Shown piece by piece: positions 1 through 7,961 of a stretch of 36,458 nucleotides of DNA. The position numbers and the translations under genes were made by a program. Location of the stretch: NCBI GenBank assembly GCA_017539215.1, contig JAFYHI010000017.1, positions 1 through 36,458 on the forward strand. Direction: 5' to 3'. Under the pieces are notes generated by a model. That model saw only the letters and a list, made by a program, of their open reading frames with translations, did not search any database and was not told where the DNA came from. The DNA is from Clostridia bacterium (GTDB lineage Bacteria > Bacillota > Clostridia > Christensenellales > CAG-138). How positions within the stretch are numbered: the first letter of the stretch is position 1; the number at the start of each line of letters is the position of its first letter.

Positions 1-18
1 GATAAAGCCCGTTTCGTC

Positions 19-62
19 CACCTCATCCGGCGCTTTGCTCCGCTTTCCCCTTGGTGGGGAAT
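19..62 (-). repeat. REP-like palindromic repeat, copy 1
   Basis: It starts with CACCTCATCC, then a GC-rich arm (GGCGCTTTGCTCCGC), then TTTCCCCTTGGTGGGGAA, a small palindrome. This is the reverse-complement orientation of the copies at 91-148 and 4991-5127. The arm is degenerate here. Confidence 0.7.
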
Positions 63-90
63 GGACGAACCCACGCTCCTTCCCCTTTTG

Positions 91-148
91 CTCCTTCCCC
101 TTTGAGGGGAAGGGGGACCGCCGACGCAAGGCGGCGGTGGAAGAGGTG
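91..148 (+). repeat. REP-like palindromic repeat, copy 2
   Basis: It is built from CCTTCCCCT-ttg-AGGGGAAGG (9-bp stem), a GG spacer, ACCGCCG...CGGCGGT (7-bp stem) and a terminal AAGAGGTG. It nearly matches the copies at 4991-5049 and 5070-5127. A partial GCTCCTTCCCCTTTT unit precedes it at about 75-90, like the tandem tract at 4932. Confidence 0.8.
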
Positions 149-197
149 GTTAAAAGAATACACACTTCCCTGTCAGTCCGATTTCTGCCCATGCGCC

Positions 198-242
198 CAC
201 CTCATCCGGCGCTTCGCGCCACCTTCCCCTCATAGGGGAAGG
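198..242 (-). repeat. REP-like palindromic repeat, copy 3
   Basis: It reads CACCTCATCC, then GGCGC-ttc-GCGCC, then CCTTCCCCT-cat-AGGGGAAGG. The GC arm differs in sequence from copy 2 but still forms a perfect hairpin, so structure rather than sequence is kept between copies. Confidence 0.8.
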
Positions 243-284
243 AGCGTTGGAGATGACGCCGCTAACGCCTATTACTTCACCGTC

Positions 285-313
285 AAGGCTTGACACTTTA
301 TTTGTCAAGCCTT
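285..313 (+). terminator. Hairpin, probable plus-strand terminator
   Basis: AAGGCTTGACA and TGTCAAGCCTT form a perfect 11-bp stem with a 7-nt loop, followed by TTCGTTT. The T tract is on the plus side, so it may end a plus-strand transcript that begins outside the window. Confidence 0.55.
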
Positions 314-327
314 TTCGTTTCATCCGC

Positions 328-357
328 AAAAAACCGCCCCGCGGGGACGCGGGGCGG
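328..357 (-). terminator. Rho-independent terminator of the ABC/pseudokinase operon
   Basis: Read on the minus strand, CCGCCCCGCG-TCCC-CGCGGGGCGG (10-bp perfect stem) is followed directly by TTTTTT. It lies 15 bases after the pseudokinase stop codon. Confidence 0.93.
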
Positions 358-371
358 CGCAGACGCCTTTA

Positions 372-2825
372 TCATTTATCGTTTACGAACCAGACGTACA
401 CCACGGGCGCGCCGTCGGCGTTTTTGCCGATGGGGTGACCGTAGATAAAGCTGTAAGTCTTGCCCTCGACAAACTCGTTTGCCGTGGGGTAATGGTGGTG
501 GTATTCAAGCAGCAGGGTGCTTCCGTCGGCGGTCTCAAGCGTGACGAGGTAATAATCGTGATGCTCGATAATGCCCGTAACGGCGCCCTTTACGTTGTAG
601 CACTGCCTGCTTGCGCGGGTCAGCGCGTCATAGCTCATGGCCCACGCGCTTTCAACGTAGGGCTTCCACTCGGGCGCACACTGCAGATGCAGCACGCGGC
701 TGCCGGTCTCCCCCGCCTCGTTCGCGCAGTCGATGTTTATCACGTAGTCGCCCACCTCCTGCGGCAGCGCGGCGGTGAACGTAAACGTGCCGTCCTCCTG
801 CATTTCGGGTTCGGTGAGCACCACCCTTTCATCCTCGCAGGAGAGGGTCACGCTCATTCCCTCGGGGGCTTTGCAGGTAACGGTCTTTTCGGCGGGAGCC
901 GCGTCCTCGCCCGTCTGCACGGTGACGCGCTGGCTGAATTCCGTGTCGCCCATATCCCAGGGCAGCAGTATCATGGGAGGCTCGGGTATCGCCACCTCAA
1001 CGGTGACGGTGCCGCGCCAAATTCTGTGGCGGGGCAGCCTTGCCTCCACCTCGACGGGATAGGAGCCGTTCTCCTCCCAGGTCTTTTCATATACGAACGC
1101 GCCGCCCTCGCCGGGAATGACGCCCTCGCCGTTTACCGTGACCTCGGCGCCGGGATTATCGACCCTTCCCGCGATACGCACCTCGCCGGTGTCGGTGGTT
1201 ATGCTGTCGCCGCATTCAAGCACCACGTTAAGCTCCGGCACCTCAAGCATTACATAGCCCACGTCGATGGGGGTAAGCTCGCCCTCGCCGCTCTTTTCGT
1301 AAAAGCGGGGCTGGGCGGAATACGAGCTGCTGTCTATCGGCTCGTCCGGCATAAGGTCGGAGCCCTTTATCTCAACGGTCAGCCTGTTGTCCTCGCCCAC
1401 AAGGTATTCCTTCTTCATGCCCGCGGGGGTCTCGTACACCACCACGGAGCCCGCCTTGCGGTAAAGCGTGACGCGGTAAACGTCCTTGTCAACGGCGTCC
1501 TGCACTATCTCGGCGGGGCGGGGATGGAAGGCGTTCTGCTCACGCTCATACGCGGCGTTTTCAAGCACGTTTTTCACGAGTATCCCGAGTATGCCGAGCA
1601 GCGCAAGCCCCGCGATGACCGACGCGATGATTATGCCGACCTTAAGCCCCTTTGAGCCGCGCCCGTCCCCGTCATCGAATTCGGGCCCGTCTGTCTCCGG
1701 CGGGGCGTCCTGCGGCAGGGGCATGACTCGCTCGGCCTCGGCGGGCACGTACGCGGGTGTCTCCCCGGCGCGTTTTTCCTTTTTGGCGCGGCGCTTTTCA
1801 CGCCTGCCCCGCTTCTCTGGCGCGGGCGCGGGGGTTTCGTACAGGGGCTGCGGCTCCTCCGCGGCAGGCGGGGTCAGCACCTCCGAAACGTCTGCCTCGG
1901 CCTCCTCCTCGGGCACGCGGCTGTATTTGAGCTGAGCCAGATCCTGCCTCAGCTCCCTTGCAGACTGATACCTGTCGCGCGGGTCGCAGGCGACTGCCTT
2001 TAATATGACGCGGGAGAGCGCCTCGTCCGCGTCGCAGGGAGCGGGCAGCTTTGCCCCCGCTATGCGCCGCATCGCGGCGGACTCCATCATGGATTCGGTA
2101 TAGGGCTCCGGAGAGTTGGGCAGAAGCGGCAGCCTGCCGCGGTTCATCAGCCTGTACATTATAAGGCCGAGAGAGTAAATGTCGGTGCGCTCCGAATCGG
2201 CCTCGCCCTTATAGATCTCCGGCGCGGAATAGGGGCCGGGCTCGGCGGGCCTCCCGCCCAAGCCCTTTTCGCGGGCCTTTTCAAACCCGCCCAGCCTGAA
2301 CGAGCCGTCCTCCGCGCGGAACACGCTGACCGGGCTTACCGCCCCGTGCACCACGCCCTCCATAGTGCAGGCCTCAAGCGCGGTGGCTATCTCCGCGCCC
2401 ATGTCAATGACCTCGCCGCGATCAAGCGGCGCCTTTGCGGTAAGCTCCGCAAGGCTGGGCAAAAGCTCCGTGCGTATCAGCATATCCGCACCCTCGCCCC
2501 CCTCGCGGGGGATGAGCGCGGTTTCGGCGTACTCCAGTATGTTGGCGTAGCCGTGCAGCAGTTTGGCGCAGCCCGTCTCGCGGTTAAGCTCCTCCATGCG
2601 CTTGTCGTAAAACGCCTTTAAGCCTTCCTCGTCAAGGCCCTCTTCCTTAAGCCGGTCGACTATCCGCTTCTCCGCGGGTATCGGCACGAGCTTTATACGG
2701 CAGTATTCCTCAGCGCCGTTTGCCGTGCGCTTTGCCCTGTACCAGACGCCGTCGTCGGCACGGCTCAATACGCTGTCGGCATACCAAGAGCCGAACAGGG
2801 GTTCAAATGGCTTTATCCTTTCCAT
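372..2825 (-). CDS. Membrane-anchored serine/threonine pseudokinase with large C-terminal region
   Basis: The 817-residue protein has an N-terminal Hanks-type kinase fold (about residues 10-300), a basic Pro/Glu-rich linker (300-390), one membrane segment (about 394-417) and a roughly 400-residue region that should lie outside the cell and looks like Ig-type beta domains. Kinase landmarks remain: a possible VAIK-type Lys (RIK near 43-45), the APE-like SAPEIY (200-205) and TDIYSLG (214-220). The catalytic ones are lost: the HRD loop reads HGAVSPVSVF (160-169), without Asp or Asn, and DFG reads GGF (179-181). No clear Gly-rich loop is visible. It should therefore not transfer phosphate and more likely binds or senses a ligand or partner. 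The start ATG has GGGAG six bases upstream. It follows the ABC transporter gene by 13 bases in one operon. Confidence 0.85.
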   Translation of the reverse strand: MERIKPFEPLFGSWYADSVLSRADDGVWYRAKRTANGAEEYCRIKLVPIPAEKRIVDRLKEEGLDEEGLKAFYDKRMEELNRETGCAKLLHGYANILEYAETALIPREGGEGADMLIRTELLPSLAELTAKAPLDRGEVIDMGAEIATALEACTMEGVVHGAVSPVSVFRAEDGSFRLGGFEKAREKGLGGRPAEPGPYSAPEIYKGEADSERTDIYSLGLIMYRLMNRGRLPLLPNSPEPYTESMMESAAMRRIAGAKLPAPCDADEALSRVILKAVACDPRDRYQSARELRQDLAQLKYSRVPEEEAEADVSEVLTPPAAEEPQPLYETPAPAPEKRGRREKRRAKKEKRAGETPAYVPAEAERVMPLPQDAPPETDGPEFDDGDGRGSKGLKVGIIIASVIAGLALLGILGILVKNVLENAAYEREQNAFHPRPAEIVQDAVDKDVYRVTLYRKAGSVVVYETPAGMKKEYLVGEDNRLTVEIKGSDLMPDEPIDSSSYSAQPRFYEKSGEGELTPIDVGYVMLEVPELNVVLECGDSITTDTGEVRIAGRVDNPGAEVTVNGEGVIPGEGGAFVYEKTWEENGSYPVEVEARLPRHRIWRGTVTVEVAIPEPPMILLPWDMGDTEFSQRVTVQTGEDAAPAEKTVTCKAPEGMSVTLSCEDERVVLTEPEMQEDGTFTFTAALPQEVGDYVINIDCANEAGETGSRVLHLQCAPEWKPYVESAWAMSYDALTRASRQCYNVKGAVTGIIEHHDYYLVTLETADGSTLLLEYHHHYPTANEFVEGKTYSFIYGHPIGKNADGAPVVYVWFVNDK

Positions 2826-2838
2826 AAACGCTCCCTTT

Positions 2839-4740
2839 TTATTCTTTGGCGCTCTCCTCCGTGTACCTTGCCGCCTGCGTGGAGAAGAGCGTATAGTATT
2901 TACCCTTTTGCGCCATAAGCTCGCCGTGGCTGCCTACCTCGACGATGCGCCCGTTTTCCATAACGAGTATCTTGTCCGCTATCGTGGCGCTCGACAGGCG
3001 GTGACTTATGAATATGCTCGTTTTGTTGTGCCTCAGCTCGTTGAAGCGGTTGAAAATATCCTGCTCCGCCATCGGGTCGAGAGAGGCCGTCGGCTCGTCC
3101 AGTATGAGTATGTCCGAGTCCGAATAGAACGCCCTTGCTATTGCGAGCTTCTGCCATTGGCCGATGGACAGCTCGGCGCCGTCGGCCTCGAAATAGCGCA
3201 TGAGCGGCGTATCGTAGCCGTTTTTGAGCCCCTGAATATACACGTCGGAGCCGCTCTTTTTCGCGGCCTCGCGCACCTCTTCCGCGCCGGCGTCGCGCTC
3301 AATGTCGCCGAAGACTATGTTTTCGCCCGCGGTGACGGCGTATTTGCCGAAATCCTGGAATATGATGCCGAACATATCGTAAAGCTCATCCACATCATAC
3401 TCCCTAATATCGTATCCGTCAAGCATTACCGTACCGGAGGACGGGTCGTAAAGGCGGGTGAGCAGCTTGACCAGCGTGGTTTTGCCCGCGCCGTTAAGGC
3501 CGACGATCACCACCGTTTCGCCCGGCTCTATCGTCAGGTCGATGCTGTGCAGCACGTCGTGGTCAAGCCCCTGATAGCGGAAGCATACGTCCCTGAACTC
3601 TATCCTGTGCGGCACCCCGCGCATAACGTGGCGGGCGGGGGAAACGCTGGGCACGATGGTGGGCTTTTCGCCCAAAAAGCTTATGAGGTTTTCAATGAAC
3701 AGCGTACCCTCGTAAATGGAGGCCGTGGAGTTTATAAGCCCCGAAACGCCGCCGCCTATCGCGGTTATCGCGCCCGTGTACAGCGAAAAGTCGCCCACCG
3801 CGAACTCCCGCGAGTAAACGCCCCTGGCCAGGAATATGTACAGCAGGCAGTAGACCGCGCTTGTGACGAGCGCCGCGGCAAGGCCCCACAGGGTCTCCTC
3901 CACGCGCAGCCTTCTGAGGCCCCGGTAATAGTCGTCAAAGACCGCCTTGTACTTATTCGTGAAGGTGGAGTTGAGGTTGAACATCCTTATCTCCTTGACG
4001 AGGTCCTTGTCTATCACGGTGGAGGCGTAATAGTCCATCTGGCGGCGGCTCTTGGAGCGGCGGAACATATAGTTGACGTTCTTTTTGCGGTAGACGAAAT
4101 TGACTATGGTGGTGGGTATGGACACGAGTATTATGAGCCACGGCGCCCACGAGCTGACGGAAAACAGCACGACTATGTAGCTGATTATGCTGATGAGCGT
4201 CGAAAGCACCGAGAACGTGGAGCTCATTATCTGTATGGGGCGCATGCCCGCCTCGCGGTTGGCGTTCTCCATGCGGGCGTAGAAGTCGGGCGAGTCGTAG
4301 CTGACCATGTCCACCTCGCGCGCCTTGTCCATTATGAGCATCTTGACGTGGTTCGAGACCTGCTCGCCCGATATGCTCGTCACGGTGGAATAAAGCCGCG
4401 TCACAGTCTGGTTGACGAAAGTGTAAAAGAACTGCAAAACCAGCAGCACCGTTATAACGCCGAAGGCAAACTCCGCGCCGGCGTAGGCCTCCGCCAGGCG
4501 GTTCATGATTCGCGCGCCTATGAGCGAGCCGATGACGGGCATAACGCCGTTGAACACCGCCATGAACACCATTATAAACAGGAGCGATTTTTTTGTGTCC
4601 CACACAAGGCGGAAGATGTAGAACAGCCTTGAGAAAAAGCTTTTCAGCAGATCCTTCATGTACTTGGGCACCTCCGAAATGCTCTTGGGCTTAGGCACCC
4701 TGTAACGGTCGTTTACGGACATATCGTTGATATCGCGCAT
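2839..4740 (-). CDS. ABC transporter, fused membrane and ATP-binding domains
   Basis: A 633-residue half-transporter of the ABC exporter (type IV) class that should work as a dimer. Residues about 50-350 form a six-helix membrane domain. The ATPase domain follows, with Walker A GLNGAGKTT (414-422), Q-loop FQDFG (461-465), signature LSIGQ (524-528), Walker B ILILDEP (544-550) and H-loop ISH (578-580). All catalytic motifs are intact. The substrate cannot be read from the sequence; the family exports lipids, peptides or drugs. The frame stays open up to 5064 through repeat DNA, but the real start is the ATG at 4740, which has GGGAGGGAACT before it and the promoter at 4774-4802 upstream. The signature LSIGQ deviates slightly from LSGGQ. 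It is followed by the pseudokinase gene. Confidence 0.92.
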   Translation of the reverse strand: MRDINDMSVNDRYRVPKPKSISEVPKYMKDLLKSFFSRLFYIFRLVWDTKKSLLFIMVFMAVFNGVMPVIGSLIGARIMNRLAEAYAGAEFAFGVITVLLVLQFFYTFVNQTVTRLYSTVTSISGEQVSNHVKMLIMDKAREVDMVSYDSPDFYARMENANREAGMRPIQIMSSTFSVLSTLISIISYIVVLFSVSSWAPWLIILVSIPTTIVNFVYRKKNVNYMFRRSKSRRQMDYYASTVIDKDLVKEIRMFNLNSTFTNKYKAVFDDYYRGLRRLRVEETLWGLAAALVTSAVYCLLYIFLARGVYSREFAVGDFSLYTGAITAIGGGVSGLINSTASIYEGTLFIENLISFLGEKPTIVPSVSPARHVMRGVPHRIEFRDVCFRYQGLDHDVLHSIDLTIEPGETVVIVGLNGAGKTTLVKLLTRLYDPSSGTVMLDGYDIREYDVDELYDMFGIIFQDFGKYAVTAGENIVFGDIERDAGAEEVREAAKKSGSDVYIQGLKNGYDTPLMRYFEADGAELSIGQWQKLAIARAFYSDSDILILDEPTASLDPMAEQDIFNRFNELRHNKTSIFISHRLSSATIADKILVMENGRIVEVGSHGELMAQKGKYYTLFSTQAARYTEESAKE

Positions 4741-4773
4741 AGTTCCCTCCCCGGGGGGTATATTATTTTGGAT

Positions 4774-4802
4774 ATTGTACACCGGCCGAGCCCCGGTTTC
4801 AA
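4774..4802 (-). promoter_or_regulatory. Promoter of ABC transporter-pseudokinase operon
   Basis: On the minus strand TTGAAA (4797-4802), a 17-base spacer and TACAAT (4774-4779) form a near-consensus housekeeping promoter, about 35 bases upstream of the ABC gene start. Confidence 0.75.
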
Positions 4803-4833
4803 GATAAAAGGCAAAATTCATGCGGGGATAAAA

Positions 4834-4856
4834 CAAAAAAACCGCGAAGGACGCGG
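4834..4856 (-). terminator. Terminator downstream of MATE operon
   Basis: Read on the minus strand, CCGCG-tcctt-CGCGG is followed by TTTTTTTG. It lies about 400 bases after the MATE stop codon. The repeat cluster would therefore be part of the 3' untranslated RNA of that operon, unless transcription ends earlier. Confidence 0.65.
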
Positions 4857-4931
4857 CTTGACAGCGCAGCTGCCGGCAGGGAAAGCCGCGCAAGACCTGT
4901 CCTTCACCCGCGGGGGAAGGGACGAGCTCAT

Positions 4932-5003
4932 GCTCCTTCCCCTTTTGCTCCTTCCCCTTTTGCTCCTTCCCTTTTGCTCCTTCCCTTTTTGCTCCTTCCC
5001 CTT
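4932..5003 (+). repeat. Tandem 14-16-bp repeat (GCTCCTTCCCCTTTT)
   Basis: About five consecutive copies of GCTCCTTCCC(C)TTTT, differing by one C or T, lead into a full REP-like element. The tract looks like an expansion of the first arm of that element by slippage. It is not a CRISPR array, because there are no spacers. Confidence 0.85.
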
Positions 5004-5049
5004 TGAGGGGAAGGGGGACCGCCGACGCAAGGCGGCGGTGGATGAGGTG
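4991..5049 (+). repeat. REP-like palindromic repeat, copy 4
   Basis: CTCCTTCCCCT-ttg-AGGGGAAGG, GG, then ACCGCCG-acgcaagg-CGGCGGT, ending GATGAGGTG. The two palindromic arms are perfect. It follows directly from the tandem tract. Confidence 0.88.
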
Positions 5050-5069
5050 TTTGAGTGTCCTCACTAATG

Positions 5070-5127
5070 CTCCTTCCCCTTTGAGGGGAAGGGGGACCGC
5101 CGACGCAAGGCGGCGGTGGATGAGGTG
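5070..5127 (+). repeat. REP-like palindromic repeat, copy 5
   Basis: By eye this is base-for-base the same two-arm element as copy 4, separated from it by 20 bases (TTTGAGTGTCCTCACTAATG). Confidence 0.88.
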
Positions 5128-5132
5128 AATGA

Positions 5133-5169
5133 GGGGGACCGCCGACGCAAGGCGGCGGTGGATGAGGTG
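5133..5169 (+). repeat. REP-like palindromic repeat, partial copy 6
   Basis: Only the second arm and tail are present (GGGGGACCGCCG through GATGAGGTG). The CCTTCCCCT arm is missing. It abuts copy 5, which suggests partial tandem duplication. Confidence 0.85.
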
Positions 5170-5262
5170 AAGGAGCGGAACCGCACGAAATCAAGATTTC
5201 GCCTCTCATCCGACAACTGCCCATGCGCCGGCGGTTCAGCGCCGGCGGGCGTCGCCGGGCTC

Positions 5263-6636
5263 TTAAGGTACGGCGTCCCGTTTATTCAGCACCCTGCGGA
5301 AGAAGGCGATCTGGAAAGGGACGGACACGCTAAAGGTCATAAAGTCCGCCGCGGGCTGGGCCATCTGCACGCCCAAAAGCCCTATCGCGCGGGGGAGCAG
5401 CAGTATTATGGGTATAAAGAATATCCCCTGGCGGCAGGAGGCCAGCACGGAAGCGGGCAGGCTGAAGCCGAGGCATTGATAAAGCTGGTTTACGAAGGTG
5501 GAGTAGGCCATGAAGGGCATTACCGCGGCGGCGAATTTAAGCGCCAGCGCGCCCACCTCCACCACCTTGGGGTCGTCGCGGAACCACTGCATGATGGGGG
5601 CGGCGTTTAAGAATATCACCGCTCCCGCGGCAGCGGCTATGCCCGTGCCCGCAAGCACCGAGAACCAGAACGCCTTTTTAACGCGCGAATAGATGCGCGC
5701 CCCGTAATTGTACCCGGCGACGGGCTGAAAGCCCTGACCTATGCCTATCATCATGGAGCGTACGAGCATATAGATCTTGTTCGATATGGTGACCGCCGCC
5801 ACGCAGGCGTCCGCGTCCGCTCCGCCCCAGTAGGCCGCGCCGTGATTTAAAAGCGCCGAGGCCACGCTTGCCATGCCCTGGCGGCAGATGGTGGGAAAGC
5901 CTATCTTCATAAGCCTCCAATAAACGCCTATATCGCGCGAGACGGCCGAAAAGCGCAGCTTCAGAATGCTCCTGCCCGAGCGGAATATGACGAGCAGTAT
6001 AATGAGGCTTACGAGCTGGCTCGTCACCGTGGCGAGCGCCGCTCCCGATATGCCGAGCTTAAACGTGAATATGAACAGCGGGTCGAGCGCGATGTTGACG
6101 AGCCCTCCCGCGCAAAGCCCTATCATCGAAAGGTTCGCCTCGCCCTCGGACTTTAAGATGTTGTTCAGCACGAACGAGGTGCACATGACCGGCGCGCCTA
6201 TGAGTATGATCCGCGTGTAGTCGCAGGCGTAGGGCAGCACGGTCTCGGTTGCGCCCAGAAGGCGCATGAGCGGCTTTAAGCACGAAAGCCCCGCGACAAG
6301 CAGAAAAAGCCCCAGTATAATGGAGCCGAAAAATGCCGAGTTTGCGTACATTTCGGCCTCGGCGTCCTTCTTTTCGCCGAGCCTGCGCGAAACGAGACTG
6401 GAGCAGCCCATGGCTATGCCGAAGCCGAACGCCTGTATTATAGCCTGCAGGGCAAACGCCACGCCCACCGCCGCCGACGCGCCGGTGCTTATCTTTGAAA
6501 CAAAGTAGGTATCCGCCGTGTTGTAGGCGATGGTGATGAGCTGAGAGAAAGTCGTCGGTACCGCAAGAGAGGCAATGAGCCGGGGTATGCCCATTGCCGT
6601 CATGCGTTTATGCTGCTGTTCGCTTGAAAGCGCCAT
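5263..6636 (-). CDS. MATE family multidrug/sodium antiporter
   Basis: The 457-residue integral membrane protein has the expected MATE length and about twelve hydrophobic helices in two repeated halves. Family features include the N-terminal IPRLIASLAVPTTFSQL, the stretch NTADTYFVSKIS typical of MATE helix 2, and a second-half segment with GIGQGFQPVAGYNYGA. Such proteins export cationic or drug-like compounds in exchange for sodium ions or protons; the substrate here is unknown. The start lies 3 bases after the stop of the nucleoside-recognition gene, and there is no clear Shine-Dalgarno before it, so translation is probably coupled. A second in-frame ATG at 6603 cannot be ruled out. The 3' side runs into the repeat cluster at 4932-5169. 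Confidence 0.9.
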   Translation of the reverse strand: MALSSEQQHKRMTAMGIPRLIASLAVPTTFSQLITIAYNTADTYFVSKISTGASAAVGVAFALQAIIQAFGFGIAMGCSSLVSRRLGEKKDAEAEMYANSAFFGSIILGLFLLVAGLSCLKPLMRLLGATETVLPYACDYTRIILIGAPVMCTSFVLNNILKSEGEANLSMIGLCAGGLVNIALDPLFIFTFKLGISGAALATVTSQLVSLIILLVIFRSGRSILKLRFSAVSRDIGVYWRLMKIGFPTICRQGMASVASALLNHGAAYWGGADADACVAAVTISNKIYMLVRSMMIGIGQGFQPVAGYNYGARIYSRVKKAFWFSVLAGTGIAAAAGAVIFLNAAPIMQWFRDDPKVVEVGALALKFAAAVMPFMAYSTFVNQLYQCLGFSLPASVLASCRQGIFFIPIILLLPRAIGLLGVQMAQPAADFMTFSVSVPFQIAFFRRVLNKRDAVP

Positions 6637-6639
6637 GCG

Positions 6640-7809
6640 TCACAGCGCGAATATCAGCGCGACAAGGCGGTAAAGCCAGTTTGCCGCAATGCCGGCAAAT
6701 ACGCCGCCTATGGTGTGAGAGAGTATGGCCTTGCCCGTCAGGTACTTAAAGCCCAGGCTGTCCATCATGGAAACGTGCGTGGAAAGGTACCCGCTCCAGC
6801 ACATGCACATGGCGGTGAACACCGCGACGTCGTGCGCGTTGGCAAGGCCCGTCGTCAGCAGATTGGGCACAAGGCCCATCGCCGCGCCCGCGGAGCCCAG
6901 CGCCGTTATCGGCACCGAAACGCCGCCCGCCGACGCAAAGCCGAACAGGGGCTTTAATATAAAGTTTATCTTCTCCGCCGCTATGGGCAAAAGGCCTATC
7001 CCCTCGTACGCGGCGCCGGTGTAGCCGCCGTCGGGCATGGAATTGGTCAGCATCATAACAAGCGTGCAGATTATGACGACGCCGGGTATTATCCCAAGGC
7101 CAAGCTGCACGCCCGCCTTGCCGCCCTCCAGAAGCGAGTTCATAATGCGCATGCCCAGGGTATGCTCCGACTCGTGTACCTGACTTGCCTCCGCGCGCTC
7201 CTCGTGCGGGACGGAGGGAGCCTCCTTCCCGAATATGCGCTTTGTAAACAGCAGCATTATGCGCGTTGAAACGACCGAGCCGAGTATAGCCGCAAAATTG
7301 CCTGTCAGCACCGCGGGCATAAGGTTGGTGCCCGCCGCGCCCTCCTGCCCGAGCATGAACGTGGTGACGATAAGCCCCATGCCGAACGACGTGCCTATAT
7401 TCGTCAGCGCGGGGAGCTGATAACGCTTGAAGAACGCCCTGAACCCCCTGTCATCGGCAAGGGAGAGTATTGCGGGGTTGTCCGAAAGATACGTCGTGAC
7501 CACGCCCAAAGCCGCCGCGCCGGGCAGGTCGTAAACGGGCTTCATCAGCGGCGAGAGTATCTTGTTTAACAGGCGAACCACGCCGAATTCCGTGAATATG
7601 GCCGAAAGCGCGCCCATAAGCACGGCTATAGCCATTATATAAAAGCAGGTGTCTACAAGTATGCGGAACGCGGTGTTCATAAGCGTGCTGAACATATTGG
7701 AAAGCCCCATCGGCACGGCAAACAGCGTGAACACGCCGACCACCAGCACTATGCATATAAGCGCGGAGACCCACCAAGGCAGCAGCTTTTTGCGCCGCTC
7801 TATCTTCAT
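6640..7809 (-). CDS. Nucleoside-recognition (Gate) domain membrane protein
   Basis: A polytopic membrane protein of 389 residues from the ATG at 7809. It holds two Gate (nucleoside recognition) segments, like those in SpmA/SpmB and FeoB, seen in the stretches YLSDNPAILSL, PALTNIGTSFGMGL and GLANAHDVAVFTAMCMCWSG. The exact transported molecule is unknown and the family name is not proof of nucleoside binding. The start could also be a GTG at 7839, but the ATG has AGGGAA close by. It heads an operon with the MATE exporter and is transcribed away from the LysR gene, a frequent sign of control by that regulator. Confidence 0.8.
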   Translation of the reverse strand: MKIERRKKLLPWWVSALICIVLVVGVFTLFAVPMGLSNMFSTLMNTAFRILVDTCFYIMAIAVLMGALSAIFTEFGVVRLLNKILSPLMKPVYDLPGAAALGVVTTYLSDNPAILSLADDRGFRAFFKRYQLPALTNIGTSFGMGLIVTTFMLGQEGAAGTNLMPAVLTGNFAAILGSVVSTRIMLLFTKRIFGKEAPSVPHEERAEASQVHESEHTLGMRIMNSLLEGGKAGVQLGLGIIPGVVIICTLVMMLTNSMPDGGYTGAAYEGIGLLPIAAEKINFILKPLFGFASAGGVSVPITALGSAGAAMGLVPNLLTTGLANAHDVAVFTAMCMCWSGYLSTHVSMMDSLGFKYLTGKAILSHTIGGVFAGIAANWLYRLVALIFAL

Positions 7810-7879
7810 CTTTTCCCTATGCACGGCAAAAACCCCCACAAATCATAGGCCCGTGGGCGCATACCCAAAGGCCAACAAA

Positions 7880-7908
7880 ATAATACTCCAAACGGGGTTG
7901 AATTGAAA
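7880..7908 (-). promoter_or_regulatory. Weak promoter toward nucleoside-recognition/MATE operon
   Basis: On the minus strand TTTCAA (7903-7908), a 17-base spacer and TATTAT (7880-7885). The -35 box is poor. It overlaps the -35 region of the opposing lysR promoter by one base. Confidence 0.45.
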
Positions 7909-7926
7909 GCGAGGGTTTGTTATAAT
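7898..7926 (+). promoter_or_regulatory. Promoter of lysR-type gene
   Basis: TTGAAT (7898-7903), a 17-base spacer and TATAAT (7921-7926) precede the LysR start at 7962 by about 35 bases. Confidence 0.75.
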
Positions 7927-7961
7927 GACCATGAAGATCTTTCATGTTGAGGTGGCCCGTT

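Larger units (their letters stand above)
1..371. other. Non-coding repeat-rich intergenic region
   Basis: This 371-base stretch holds no convincing gene. The short frames here are translations of palindromic repeats. It contains three copies of a REP-like palindromic element (about 19-62, 91-148 and 198-242), a hairpin at 285-313 and a strong minus-strand terminator at 328-357 that serves the pseudokinase gene. Confidence 0.8.

Noticed and set aside
435-1655. 406-residue plus-strand frame opposite the pseudokinase
   Set aside because: It is low in recognisable motifs, composed of codon shadows, and has no promoter or ribosome site; the minus-strand gene has good motifs, SD and terminator.
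2725-4632. 635-residue plus-strand open frame opposite the ABC transporter
   Set aside because: It is the antisense shadow of a gene with clear ATPase motifs; its protein is rich in His, Arg and Ala as GC-rich shadows are, and has no ribosome site.
4932-5003. Possible CRISPR-like array
   Set aside because: The repeat units follow each other directly without spacers and vary by single bases, as a slippage tract does.
4741-5064. N-terminal extension of the ABC transporter frame to 5064
   Set aside because: The added residues are translations of the palindromic repeat and tandem tract; the ATG at 4740 has a clear ribosome site and promoter upstream of it.
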